Below, piece by piece: positions 7,492 to 14,788 of a stretch of DNA of 22,365 bases (position 1 is its first letter; each line of letters begins with the position of its first letter). Position numbers and translations under genes: made by a program. The notes under the pieces were generated by a model, which made no database searches, was not told the origin of the DNA, and saw only the letters and a list, made by a program, of their open reading frames with translations. The stretch spans positions 1 to 22,365 of the forward strand of contig CAYYGL010000072.1 of assembly GCA_964471235.1 (NCBI GenBank), written 5' to 3'. This DNA comes from CAYYGL01 sp964471235 (GTDB lineage Bacteria > Calditrichota > Calditrichia > RBG-13-44-9 > J075).

Positions 7492-8214
7492 TTATTTGCC
7501 AAAGCCCCCGCTCCGGCGGCGGAAACCACTCATTCTGCTTCGGCGGGTTCGTTGCTTTAGCCGTTGAGCAAACGATTTCTTTCGGGCAATTTCCCGCATC
7601 CGGCGTCTTTCAAAAAAAGATTTGTGAATCTGCCTGGTTCGGGAACCGAAGGTGCCGTATTGCTTGCCGCGCCCATACCAGGGTTGCCCGCGCCGGTAAT
7701 ATCTCCGGTAGTCATCCCAGTCATTCCGGTAAACCGGACGCCCGAACATGTGAAACATACTGCTCAGAAACATCCATTTTCCATAAAACTCCCAGAAAGA
7801 ATTTCCCCGGGAATCCGTCACCCAGTGACCATACCGGGGATTGCCCACATACTGATACCCGGGTGGGTAAGCAGTTTGGGTTACCTCGCCATCCGGTGTT
7901 TTGGAGGCAATCACCATTCCCAGGTAATTAAAATATTTTTGATATTCCTTTTTGGGAACCTTCTGCCAATCCAAAATATCGGTGATAAAAGTTAAGCTAT
8001 CCTTCTGATCCACCTGGTTTGCATAAATCACCCTGTACTTGTGATAATATTCCTTGAAAAAATTCCCCTCCTCCTTCATATCTTCCAGGATGATGGAATA
8101 CTGCGGATATTGGGACAACTCCCTTTTGAGTTTCTCCAGGGGGGAGGAGGTGCCACAAGCACTTACCCAGGCGATTAATAGGGATAGTAACAAAAATCGG
8201 ATTGATCGTTTCAT
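7492..8214 (-). CDS. Lipoprotein with Arg/Tyr-rich tail (possibly DUF4247-like)
   Basis: 240 residues. A basic n-region and hydrophobic core end in the lipobox VSAC, with C20 as the lipidated residue followed by GTSSP, so it should be processed by Lgt and signal peptidase II. Residues about 25-115 are a charged alpha/beta-looking domain. Residues about 118-240 are unusually rich in Tyr, Trp and Arg (DDYRRYYRRGQPWYGRGK) and end GFRRRSGGFGK. Its position between DUF350 and DUF4178 genes and its Gly-rich end recall DUF4247 lipoproteins of similar Firmicutes loci, but I cannot confirm homology. The highly basic C-terminal half could bind acidic phospholipid, LPS or cell-wall polymers. Gaps of 144 and 177 bases flank it, and no clear ribosome site precedes the ATG. 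Confidence 0.78.
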   Translation of the reverse strand: MKRSIRFLLLSLLIAWVSACGTSSPLEKLKRELSQYPQYSIILEDMKEEGNFFKEYYHKYRVIYANQVDQKDSLTFITDILDWQKVPKKEYQKYFNYLGMVIASKTPDGEVTQTAYPPGYQYVGNPRYGHWVTDSRGNSFWEFYGKWMFLSSMFHMFGRPVYRNDWDDYRRYYRRGQPWYGRGKQYGTFGSRTRQIHKSFFERRRMREIARKKSFAQRLKQRTRRSRMSGFRRRSGGFGK

Positions 8215-8358
8215 GGGTGTTTATCCATTTGTTTGGTGACACATAAAATTAGTCAGTAAAAACTCTATACGGTTTCGGGGTGACGCAGGTTACCGGCATT
8301 CCGTTTTTTTCGCTTGGGAAAAAACCTTGGACTACCGGGCTACGGGGGAGTTGGAAGT

Positions 8359-8907
8359 TCATTCCTGTCCGGGAAGGATATTGGTAAATTGATATTCCTC
8401 CACATAATACCCCTCCGCTGCCTCAAATTCGGTTTCTCCCCACTGCTCAATGGTTACAAAATGTTCATCTGCTTCGTCAATAAAATCCCAATAAATGAAC
8501 CCAATCGGTTCGCCCTTACCCCCTTCGTAAAAATAAGCCGTGCCGGATTCATCCAGGTAAAAAGTTTTTCCTTTTACCACAATTTGAGAGGGCGGATCCT
8601 CATGTTCAATAATATAATTCGGCACATCTCCCTCAATTGCCCCGATGGGCAACTTTTGACTGATGGTCCACTCCACCTCATCATCTTCCTCCCTGCCCAG
8701 GTAAACCTTTTCTCTTCCGGCGGTTAATTCCCACTCCTCGGCAATATACCCGTCGCCATAATCATAGCGATGATAAGCGGTTACCTGCCAGGTTTTCATG
8801 TCGTAATCCACCAGATACCCCACTTTCAAATGGGATAAATCGAGGTCACGCAACGGATCGAAATCATCTTCCGGCTTCTTTCCTTTGAAAAAATCCCTCA
8901 GACTCAT
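8359..8907 (-). CDS. DUF4178 protein, first gene of the PspA/polyamine module
   Basis: 182 residues, acidic, soluble, with no signal or membrane segment. After a short basic N-terminus (MSLRDFFKGKK) comes a beta-rich domain: LSHLKVGYLVDYDMKTWQV (start of the domain), EEWELTAG, repeated WxF/I strands, and an aromatic C-terminal part (YWDFIDEADEHFVTIEQWG). This matches the DUF4178 pattern, a domain repeatedly found beside DUF350 and long aminopropyltransferase genes. No catalytic residues can be named. A good GGGAGGTG ribosome site and a sigma70-like promoter at 8958-8987 lie upstream, so it opens the module. Biochemical function is unknown. Confidence 0.82.
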   Translation of the reverse strand: MSLRDFFKGKKPEDDFDPLRDLDLSHLKVGYLVDYDMKTWQVTAYHRYDYGDGYIAEEWELTAGREKVYLGREEDDEVEWTISQKLPIGAIEGDVPNYIIEHEDPPSQIVVKGKTFYLDESGTAYFYEGGKGEPIGFIYWDFIDEADEHFVTIEQWGETEFEAAEGYYVEEYQFTNILPGQE

Positions 8908-8957
8908 GAATTGGCACCTCCCGGATTCATCGAGTTAAGTGACCGTAAATCGGACAC

Positions 8958-8987
8958 AATATAGGCTATTTGTGAGGAAAGGGTCAA
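8958..8987 (-). promoter_or_regulatory. Sigma70-like promoter of the PspA/polyamine module
   Basis: On the minus strand TTGACC (8987-8982) and TATATT (8963-8958) are separated by 18 bases. Each hexamer matches consensus at five of six positions. Transcription would begin near 8951, leaving a leader of about 44 bases before the ATG at 8907, with GGGAGGTG in between. No operator repeat is obvious. Confidence 0.6.
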
Positions 8988-9018
8988 GCATTCATAAAAA
9001 CTTATAAAAGGGGGGGTA

Positions 9019-10221
9019 TCATTTTTTTAGCCAGCGCACCGGGTTCAGGGGTTTGTTGCCGCCGTAGATTTCAAAATGGAGCATGCTGCCCTCCAGGGAA
9101 CCGGAATCCCCAACGGTGGCGATTACCTTTCCGGCTTCCAGTTTATCAAACTTTTTGACAAAGACCTCCTCCAGGTGCGCGTAAACCGTATAAAATCCTT
9201 TGTCATGATCCACGATAATCATCTTCCCGAATCCCGGCATATAGGTTACCAGACTTACGTAGCCACTTGACACACAATGCACCGGGCTTCCCTTCTTAGC
9301 CTTAATATCAATCCCGTTATTCACCTGCACTGTTTTTAATCGAGGATTCCGGTATTTCCCGAAACCATGGGCAATCCTGCCCCGCACCGGCCAATTTAAT
9401 TTCCCCCGCTGCCGGCCAAAATTACCGGGGAGACTTTCCCAGTCGAATTTTTGCCGGCTCTCGGAATTTTTTTCAACCCGCGCCTTTTCCAGGGTGGCAA
9501 TGATGTCTTCCAATCGTGCCAGACTGTTTTGTTTTTCTTGCAGTGCCAATTCCAGAAGCTGCTTGTTACGTTTTATTTGCTCAATTTGTTTCTGGCGTTC
9601 CTGCCGTTTTCCTAATAGTTGTTTTTGCTGGAAAGTCTTCTCGGCAGCAAGCTGCTGTTGCTGTCTCAACTCCCGGGTCCGTTTGTCTTTGAAGTTTTTT
9701 AATTGTTCCTGCTTGGATTGCAATCGTTCATATATGCGCTGAACACTCCGGGTGATGATCTGAAAATATCGATACCGCAATAGCGCCTGGTTAAAATTTT
9801 CAGCCCCCAGAATCCATTCCAGTTCTTTTCCCTGGTGATATTTATACATGAAGACAATCTGCTGCCGGAATTTATCCTGAAGCACCTTTATTTGTTTCGC
9901 CAACTTTTGAATCTCGACAGACAATGAAGAAATCTCTCGACGATTTCTCCGGATTTCCTGCTGTAACAGGCTCAAGGATTGTTGATACAACAGCACCTGT
10001 TGATCGAGATTCTGCATGTTGTCGATTTGAGCCTGGAGAGTATTTCGGGATTGGGCAAGGTCTTGTTGAAGCCGGGCAATTTCATTGCGAATTTTAGATA
10101 GTTCCTTCTGGGCGGAAGACAGGTTTTGGGGACCTCCCTGACCAAAAACGGGAATGGATATGAAGATGATGAGGTAAAGAAGTAGGGCAGGACCAAAAGG
10201 GTTATTATTTTCCCGGGACAT
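9019..10221 (-). CDS. EnvC-like degenerate M23 (LytM) factor with coiled coil
   Basis: 400 residues from the ATG at 10221, which I prefer to a TTG at 10236. A signal peptide ends at about VFGQ (residues 12-28). Residues about 33-250 form a long coiled coil (QKELSKIRNEIARLQQ and following), and residues about 285-400 an M23/LytM domain. The metal site is broken: the usual HxxxD reads NNGID (N301, D305) and the usual HxH reads MLH (M380, H382), while the YAH histidine (H349) is kept. Such loss is known in EnvC and related divisome factors, which activate cell-wall amidases and do not cut peptidoglycan themselves. It should therefore act in the periplasm in cell separation. Its start overlaps the end of the barrel gene by 17 bases, indicating translational coupling downstream of parA. 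A residual hydrolase activity is possible but unlikely. Confidence 0.9.
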   Translation of the reverse strand: MSRENNNPFGPALLLYLIIFISIPVFGQGGPQNLSSAQKELSKIRNEIARLQQDLAQSRNTLQAQIDNMQNLDQQVLLYQQSLSLLQQEIRRNRREISSLSVEIQKLAKQIKVLQDKFRQQIVFMYKYHQGKELEWILGAENFNQALLRYRYFQIITRSVQRIYERLQSKQEQLKNFKDKRTRELRQQQQLAAEKTFQQKQLLGKRQERQKQIEQIKRNKQLLELALQEKQNSLARLEDIIATLEKARVEKNSESRQKFDWESLPGNFGRQRGKLNWPVRGRIAHGFGKYRNPRLKTVQVNNGIDIKAKKGSPVHCVSSGYVSLVTYMPGFGKMIIVDHDKGFYTVYAHLEEVFVKKFDKLEAGKVIATVGDSGSLEGSMLHFEIYGGNKPLNPVRWLKK

Positions 10222-11023
10222 AAGCAATTCCCACAAAATGCGTAACTCCTAACTCGAAATGATATTGCAATGAATACCCGATTTCAATTTTAGCGGCTTT
10301 CATTTCCAAACCCGCGGTTGGAATCGATGCCTGGGTTGAATATCCGGTCATGAGATGTAAACCCGGAAACAGTTGATATTCTACTCCCATGGTAAGTTCC
10401 GGTGAATACCAACTATCTTTTTGCATGGCAATGTATGCCCTCATGTCATCCGAGACCCGGTAGAACATCCCCATGGAAATGCGCTGGGGTAGTTGCTCGG
10501 AAAATCCGTTCATCCGGGGCTGATTCACATTATCGACCACTCCGGCGGCAGATAAATGAGAGGTTACCTGATATTGGACCCCCACACTGACGCCCAGAGC
10601 GCTTATGCTCTCATAATTTTTTGCCGAAACATGGTACCAATGAACAGAAATGCCCAGCGCTAATTTCCCACCATACAACAACCTGGCAACAGCGAAGCTT
10701 ATTTTGTCTTCCCGATAAAGAGCACCTCCGAAATCCTCGACACTCACCCCAAGCCCCACCCCCTGCAATGGCAACTCGATGAGTCCATTGGTATATCGGA
10801 GTTCTTTCAGGTCGAACAATTGACTATAGTTCAACGCGCCATAAAATGCTGTCGCGCTTGCTGCCAGGGCGGGATTTCGCACAAATCCATCTCGTATGCC
10901 GTTACCTGCCAGAATGCTGTTCGCCAGCGCAGCATGACGCGGGCTGAATGCCGGGTAATCAAAAGCCGAATACACCGGGTGTATCGCAAAGAACCCCATA
11001 ATCAGAACGAGCCGAACTTTCAT
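10205..11023 (-). CDS. PorV/PorQ-like outer-membrane beta-barrel protein
   Basis: 272 residues with a signal peptide (hydrophobic core then VYSA, about 1-20). The mature protein has the style of FadL/PorV-type barrels: an N-terminal FSPRHAALANSILAGNGIRDGFVRNPALAASA, where RxxALA and NPA are typical, then alternating hydrophobic strands such as ALGISVHWYHVSAK and ELTMGVEYQLFPGLHLMTGYS. It ends in an aromatic strand (HFVGIAYVPGK), although a terminal Phe/Tyr is missing. It is probably an outer-membrane protein; PorV/PorQ homologues serve type IX secretion, but this one could equally be a general barrel. It begins 6 bases after the parA stop and overlaps the EnvC-like gene. Confidence 0.78.
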   Translation of the reverse strand: MKVRLVLIMGFFAIHPVYSAFDYPAFSPRHAALANSILAGNGIRDGFVRNPALAASATAFYGALNYSQLFDLKELRYTNGLIELPLQGVGLGVSVEDFGGALYREDKISFAVARLLYGGKLALGISVHWYHVSAKNYESISALGVSVGVQYQVTSHLSAAGVVDNVNQPRMNGFSEQLPQRISMGMFYRVSDDMRAYIAMQKDSWYSPELTMGVEYQLFPGLHLMTGYSTQASIPTAGLEMKAAKIEIGYSLQYHFELGVTHFVGIAYVPGK

Positions 11024-11029
11024 TTTCTC

Positions 11030-12022
11030 TCATTTACCATTATTTGGCATTGAGTGGTGACGATACGGATAGAGCTTTTCCAGAATCTTATTCCTTTCAA
11101 TGATTAACGCCTCTTTCAACACCGGCTCTTCGGAGGCATCATCCAATCGATTGCGATTGTAATTCGACAACCGTTGTCTGGCAAAATAAAGAATCTCTTT
11201 TTGTTCGGAGGGTGACAATTGCTGAAAACGTTTATTATAAAAAGCTCTTTTTTGTTGAGCCGGGGCATGGTCCCGGAGAAACTCCTCCACAAAATTCTGG
11301 TAATCAAAAGCCCCGATGGAATTGGGATCATATTCGAAAATACTTTTCCCCTGGGAAGAAGCTTCTTTCAAAGCCACATTGGTTCGGATATAGGCTCGAT
11401 AGAGCTTGCTGGGGAAATTTTTTTGTAAAATTCTCCGCACTTCCTGGGCATGACGAGTGCGAAAATCACACATCGTCATCACAACTCCCTTAAACCTTAA
11501 GGTATGATTTAATTTGCTCTTGACCACCACAAAGGTTTCATACAACGGTTTAATGGCACGCATGGGGAAAAATTCCGGCGATACCACCATCACAAATTCC
11601 GTACTGGCAACCAAAGCATTAATCGACAAAAGCCCTAAGTTGGGAGGACAGTCAATCAAGATAAAATCATAAACGCTGTGAAGGGGCATCAGAATATCCC
11701 GGAGAAGATATTCCCGTGACATGGTTTTATACAAGACAAACTCAATGGTGGTGGTTTCGATGTTGTTGGGGAGAATATGAAGATTTTCATCTCGTTTTAG
11801 CACCACCTCATCAAACGTTTTTTTCTTCAGGAACAGGTGCATAATGGTGTTAGAGAGGACCTCGCTGTCATAACCAAAGTGTTGAGTCAAATTTCCCTGG
11901 GGATCCATATCCACCGTTAACACCCGATATCCCTGCCCGGCTAAATAGCTTGCGGTGTTGACAGTGGTGGTGGTTTTTCCGCACCCCCCTTTCTGGATGA
12001 TAAAAGAAACAATGTTTGCCAT
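11030..12022 (-). CDS. parA: ParA/Soj chromosome-partitioning ATPase with C-terminal extension
   Basis: 330 residues from the ATG at 12022, chosen because GGAGAGG lies five bases upstream; an upstream TTG at 12055 lacks support. The deviant Walker A KGGCGKTTTT carries the signature lysine. VDMDPQGNLT follows as Walker A', and LIDCPPNLGLL as Walker B, with the later Soj phrases TMCDFRTRHAQEV, NVALKEASSQGKSIFEYDPNSIGA. It should bind ATP, dimerise on DNA and move ParB-parS complexes. Soj proteins are usually about 250-270 residues; here about 70 basic, helical residues follow the conserved end (FYNKRFQQLSPSEQKEIL onward). No parB lies in the window, but two parS sites lie 4-6 kb away. It is divergent from rpmH and heads an operon with the barrel and EnvC-like genes. 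Confidence 0.93.
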   Translation of the reverse strand: MANIVSFIIQKGGCGKTTTTVNTASYLAGQGYRVLTVDMDPQGNLTQHFGYDSEVLSNTIMHLFLKKKTFDEVVLKRDENLHILPNNIETTTIEFVLYKTMSREYLLRDILMPLHSVYDFILIDCPPNLGLLSINALVASTEFVMVVSPEFFPMRAIKPLYETFVVVKSKLNHTLRFKGVVMTMCDFRTRHAQEVRRILQKNFPSKLYRAYIRTNVALKEASSQGKSIFEYDPNSIGAFDYQNFVEEFLRDHAPAQQKRAFYNKRFQQLSPSEQKEILYFARQRLSNYNRNRLDDASEEPVLKEALIIERNKILEKLYPYRHHSMPNNGK

Positions 12023-12129
12023 TCCGTCCTCTCCATGCCTGATCGATGGTCGCAAAATAATGTTAATGGGTATTTAATCTTAAAACAATATTTTTATACA
12101 AAATTATCCGGGTAGTTCCGGGAGGTAAA

Positions 12130-12198
12130 ATGTTATCAATATGCCCAACCGGGTTTTACGGCATGTCCTTCATTTCTGTGGTTGGAAAAATAGTTTAA
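12130..12198 (+). CDS. Possible 22-residue leader peptide upstream of rpmH
   Basis: An ATG at 12130 is preceded by GGGAGGT with near-ideal spacing and reads 22 codons (MLSICPTGFYGMSFISVVGK, then two more residues) to a TAA at 12198. The peptide is hydrophobic with one Lys. It lies in the 247-base gap between divergent parA and rpmH, and ends just before a TTGACA at 12203. The strong ribosome site is the only support; chance is possible and no family is recognised. Confidence 0.2.
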   Translation: MLSICPTGFYGMSFISVVGKIV

Positions 12199-12202
12199 AT
12201 GA

Positions 12203-12232
12203 TTGACATATCAATTTTTTTTTATTTTATTT
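12203..12232 (+). promoter_or_regulatory. Likely promoter of the rpmH operon
   Basis: A perfect TTGACA at 12203-12208 is followed by an extremely T-rich tract. The best -10 at 17-20 bases distance lies in TTTTATTTATT and is poor; TTTAAT at 12239-12244 is a better hexamer but too far. The -35 match and its position 62 bases before rpmH support the call. Confidence 0.4.
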
Positions 12233-12269
12233 ATTGGCTTTAATATTTCAGAACAATTATGGAGGAGTA

Positions 12270-12410
12270 ATGAAACGAACATATCAGCCGCACAATCGAA
12301 AGCGGAAAAACAAGCATGGATTTCGAGCGAGGATGGCAACAAAAGCCGGACGAAAGTTAATTGCCCGACGGCGTGCCAGAGGTCGAAAACAGCTAACTGT
12401 TAGCGGTTAA
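12270..12410 (+). CDS. rpmH: 50S ribosomal protein L34
   Basis: 46 residues, the usual 44-47. It begins MKRTYQPHNRKRKNKHGFRA and continues RMATKAGRKLIARRRARGRK, the near-universal L34 sequence; the short tail is QLTVSG. This highly basic protein sits in the large ribosomal subunit. GGAGG lies just before the ATG at 12270. It opens the plus-strand operon, with rnpA starting two bases after its stop. In most bacteria rpmH is divergent from dnaA near the origin; here the divergent neighbour is parA. Confidence 0.98.
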   Translation: MKRTYQPHNRKRKNKHGFRARMATKAGRKLIARRRARGRKQLTVSG

Positions 12411-12412
12411 AA

Positions 12413-12739
12413 ATGCCCAAAAGGTTTTCTCTTCCCCGAAGCCGCATACTGAAAAAGCGAAACGAAATTAAAGCGGTTCTGGAAAACGGAAAAAGAATCC
12501 CCGGCAAAACCATCAATATATTTTTATTAGATTCCCCTCAAAACAAAATGGGGATATTGGTACCGAAAAGAATTGGTAATGCTGTTCAGCGAAATCGAAT
12601 GAAGCGCCTGATTCGAGAAATATATCGTACCAACATTGAGGACTTTGAGAAGAAGTCTGTGATTTTTTTTGTAAAAAAATTTAACGATCACTATGCCGGT
12701 TTAAAGGCTGAAATCTGTGAGTTGGTAACACGATCATGA
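12413..12739 (+). CDS. rnpA: Ribonuclease P protein component
   Basis: 108 residues, typical length. It carries the signature KRIGNAVQRNRMKRLIREIYR (about 55-75), whose RNR/KR residues contact the RNase P RNA and pre-tRNA leader, and an N-terminal FSLPRSRILKKRNEIKAVLENGKR that fits the substrate-cleft strand. It partners the catalytic RNA to trim the 5' ends of tRNA precursors. It begins two bases after rpmH and ends in an ATGA overlap with yidD, the standard arrangement. Confidence 0.96.
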   Translation: MPKRFSLPRSRILKKRNEIKAVLENGKRIPGKTINIFLLDSPQNKMGILVPKRIGNAVQRNRMKRLIREIYRTNIEDFEKKSVIFFVKKFNDHYAGLKAEICELVTRS

Positions 12740-12978
12740 AACACTTATTCATTGGGTTGATCAAATTATATAAATATTTGATATCCCCCTTTTTTCCACC
12801 CTCCTGCCGGTTTTATCCTACCTGCTCCGAATATGCAATGGATGCACTCCAAACACATGGAACATTTCGAGGTGGCTGGTTAGCTATTCGGCGGGTGTTA
12901 AAATGCCATCCCTTTCATCCCGGCGGGTATGACCCGGTTCCGACCAAATTAACAGAGGACAAACAAAGAAATGGATAA
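12736..12978 (+). CDS. yidD: Membrane protein insertion efficiency factor YidD
   Basis: 80 residues, usual for the family. The conserved core CRFYPTCSEYAMDAL and the following RRVLKCHPFHPGGYDPVP are both intact; the first 18 residues form an amphipathic or hydrophobic helix (LFIGLIKLYKYLISPFF). YidD is associated with the inner membrane and assists insertion of proteins by YidC. It overlaps rnpA by four bases and yidC by eight, so the three genes are translationally coupled. Confidence 0.97.
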   Translation: MKHLFIGLIKLYKYLISPFFPPSCRFYPTCSEYAMDALQTHGTFRGGWLAIRRVLKCHPFHPGGYDPVPTKLTEDKQRNG

Positions 12979-14779
12979 AAGAACCATTCTTGGAATTATC
13001 CTGATTGTCATCATCACGTTATTGATGCCCTATTACTATAAATGGATGGCGGGAGAACAAGGACAGCCCCCGCAGCCCCCCATCGCCCGGGATACCCTTT
13101 CTCAGCAGGAAAAACCTGTCGAGCAGGAAACTCCTCCTCCCACAGCACCATCTCCACCTCCGGAAGTTGTGACACCCACCAAAGAAGTATCCGAACCACT
13201 CGTTGGTATCGATACCACAGCCGAAGAAAAGGAAATAAAAATAGAAACCAAATATGTCAATGCGGTGCTCTCCACCAAACACGGTGGTAACTTTTTGCTA
13301 TGGGAATTAAAAAAATATTCTTATTACCTTGGTGGGAATGTGAATCTTGCCAAGAACAACAATGGATTAGATGTTGAATTTATGGATCGGGATGGAAACA
13401 GGCTACAACTATCTGATTATACACTATTTACAGACATTAAAAACGATACATCGCTTGTCCTTGATGAACAATCACCAACGACAGCTATTGAGTTTTATTT
13501 ACCCATCAAAAATGGTCGAATTTCCAAAAAATATATCTTCCACCATGATGATTACGCCACTGAGGTTGTCATCAAAGTCGAAAACCTACAGGGAGTTATC
13601 GTAAACCATCGGTATTTTCTCAGCTGGAAAAACGGACTCCCGGCAACGGAAGAGAATCAAAAAGAAGATTACAGTTATGCCCGGGCATATATTTACCAGG
13701 GTGGCGAGTTAGACAATATTGACGCTTCAAAAGAAGAGAAGGTCGACGAAGAATACAGTGGCAGGGTAGACTGGACTGCCATCCGCACCAAATATTTTTT
13801 GGTGTCTCTGGTTCCGTTTTCTCCCGAAAACGTTCAAAGTGCAACCCTTGTGGGCATTGGGGAAAAAGAGGGAGATTTATTGGTTAAGAAATATACCACC
13901 TCCCTGGAACTGCCCCTTAGCCAGATGACAACACAGGCGGATACTTTTGAACTTTTCTTAGGTCCATTGGATTACAATATTCTAAAAAGTTACAAAGTTG
14001 ATCTCCAAAAATTAGTGATGAACCGGGATTGGTATGAGCGAATATTCCGCCCCATCAGTTTATTAATCCTCCCGGCTTTCAAGTTCTTATACGGGTTCAT
14101 CCCGAATTACGGATTGGTTATTATCCTCTTTTCCATCCTGGTGAAATTACTGCTCCATCCTTTAACCAAGAAAAGCTATGCCTCCATGAGCGAGATGCAA
14201 TATCTTCAACCGAAGATGACCCAGCTAAAGGAGCAATACAAGAACGATCCCCAGCGGCTGAACCAGGAGATGATGAAACTCTACAAAGAGCACGGGGTAA
14301 ATCCCCTTGGCGGATGTTTACCAATGATGCTTCAGATGCCCCTGCTGTTTGCTCTTTTTATTGTCTTTCGCTCTACCATCCAATTACGAGGGGAACCGTT
14401 TATCCTGTGGATAACCGATCTGTCCCGACCGGACACATTATCCCTTGGTTTTTCGCTGCCATTTATTGGAAATTCGATTCATATCCTCCCCCTGCTAATG
14501 GGGCTGACCATGATCTGGCAATCCAAAATGACCGTGACAGACCCCAAACAGAAGTTTATGGTTTACTTTATGCCCTTCTTTATGATCTTCATATTTTACT
14601 CGCTGCCCTCCGGGCTGAACCTTTATTATTCGATTTTTAATTTGCTGAGCATGTTTCAGACCCGTATGATTAAGAAGAAAATGCACCCCGGCAACAATGG
14701 TGATGATAAAAAACCTCTCAAAAAAGCTCCCCCCACTCGAAAACCGACACCAAAGAAGTCGAAGAAAAAACGAAGCTAA
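12971..14779 (+). CDS. yidC: Membrane protein insertase YidC
   Basis: 602 residues, the Gram-negative form. TM1 is at about 6-25, followed by a Pro-rich linker (31-70) and a large periplasmic beta-sandwich domain (about 80-340). The conserved insertase core begins near 365 (LLILPAFKFLYGFIPNYGLVI) with five membrane segments. The hydrophilic groove residue, Arg in E. coli, is a Lys here (K392 in SILVKLLLHPLTKKSY). The cytosolic hairpin (SMSEMQYLQPKMTQLKEQYKND) and GGCLPMMLQMP motif are present. A Lys-rich tail (about 577-602) may contact the ribosome. It inserts and folds inner-membrane proteins alone or with SecYEG. It overlaps yidD and is nine bases from mnmE. Confidence 0.97.
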   Translation: MDKRTILGIILIVIITLLMPYYYKWMAGEQGQPPQPPIARDTLSQQEKPVEQETPPPTAPSPPPEVVTPTKEVSEPLVGIDTTAEEKEIKIETKYVNAVLSTKHGGNFLLWELKKYSYYLGGNVNLAKNNNGLDVEFMDRDGNRLQLSDYTLFTDIKNDTSLVLDEQSPTTAIEFYLPIKNGRISKKYIFHHDDYATEVVIKVENLQGVIVNHRYFLSWKNGLPATEENQKEDYSYARAYIYQGGELDNIDASKEEKVDEEYSGRVDWTAIRTKYFLVSLVPFSPENVQSATLVGIGEKEGDLLVKKYTTSLELPLSQMTTQADTFELFLGPLDYNILKSYKVDLQKLVMNRDWYERIFRPISLLILPAFKFLYGFIPNYGLVIILFSILVKLLLHPLTKKSYASMSEMQYLQPKMTQLKEQYKNDPQRLNQEMMKLYKEHGVNPLGGCLPMMLQMPLLFALFIVFRSTIQLRGEPFILWITDLSRPDTLSLGFSLPFIGNSIHILPLLMGLTMIWQSKMTVTDPKQKFMVYFMPFFMIFIFYSLPSGLNLYYSIFNLLSMFQTRMIKKKMHPGNNGDDKKPLKKAPPTRKPTPKKSKKKRS

Positions 14780-14788
14780 AGACCCTAT

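Noticed and set aside
12023..12269. parA-rpmH gap as a possible oriC
   Set aside because: AT-rich, but only a one-mismatch DnaA-like 9-mer (TTATACAAA) was found and no box cluster.
14406..14414. Perfect DnaA-box sequence TGTGGATAA
   Set aside because: Single copy inside yidC, fully explained by codons for L-W-I-T; no cluster or AT-rich unwinding element around it.
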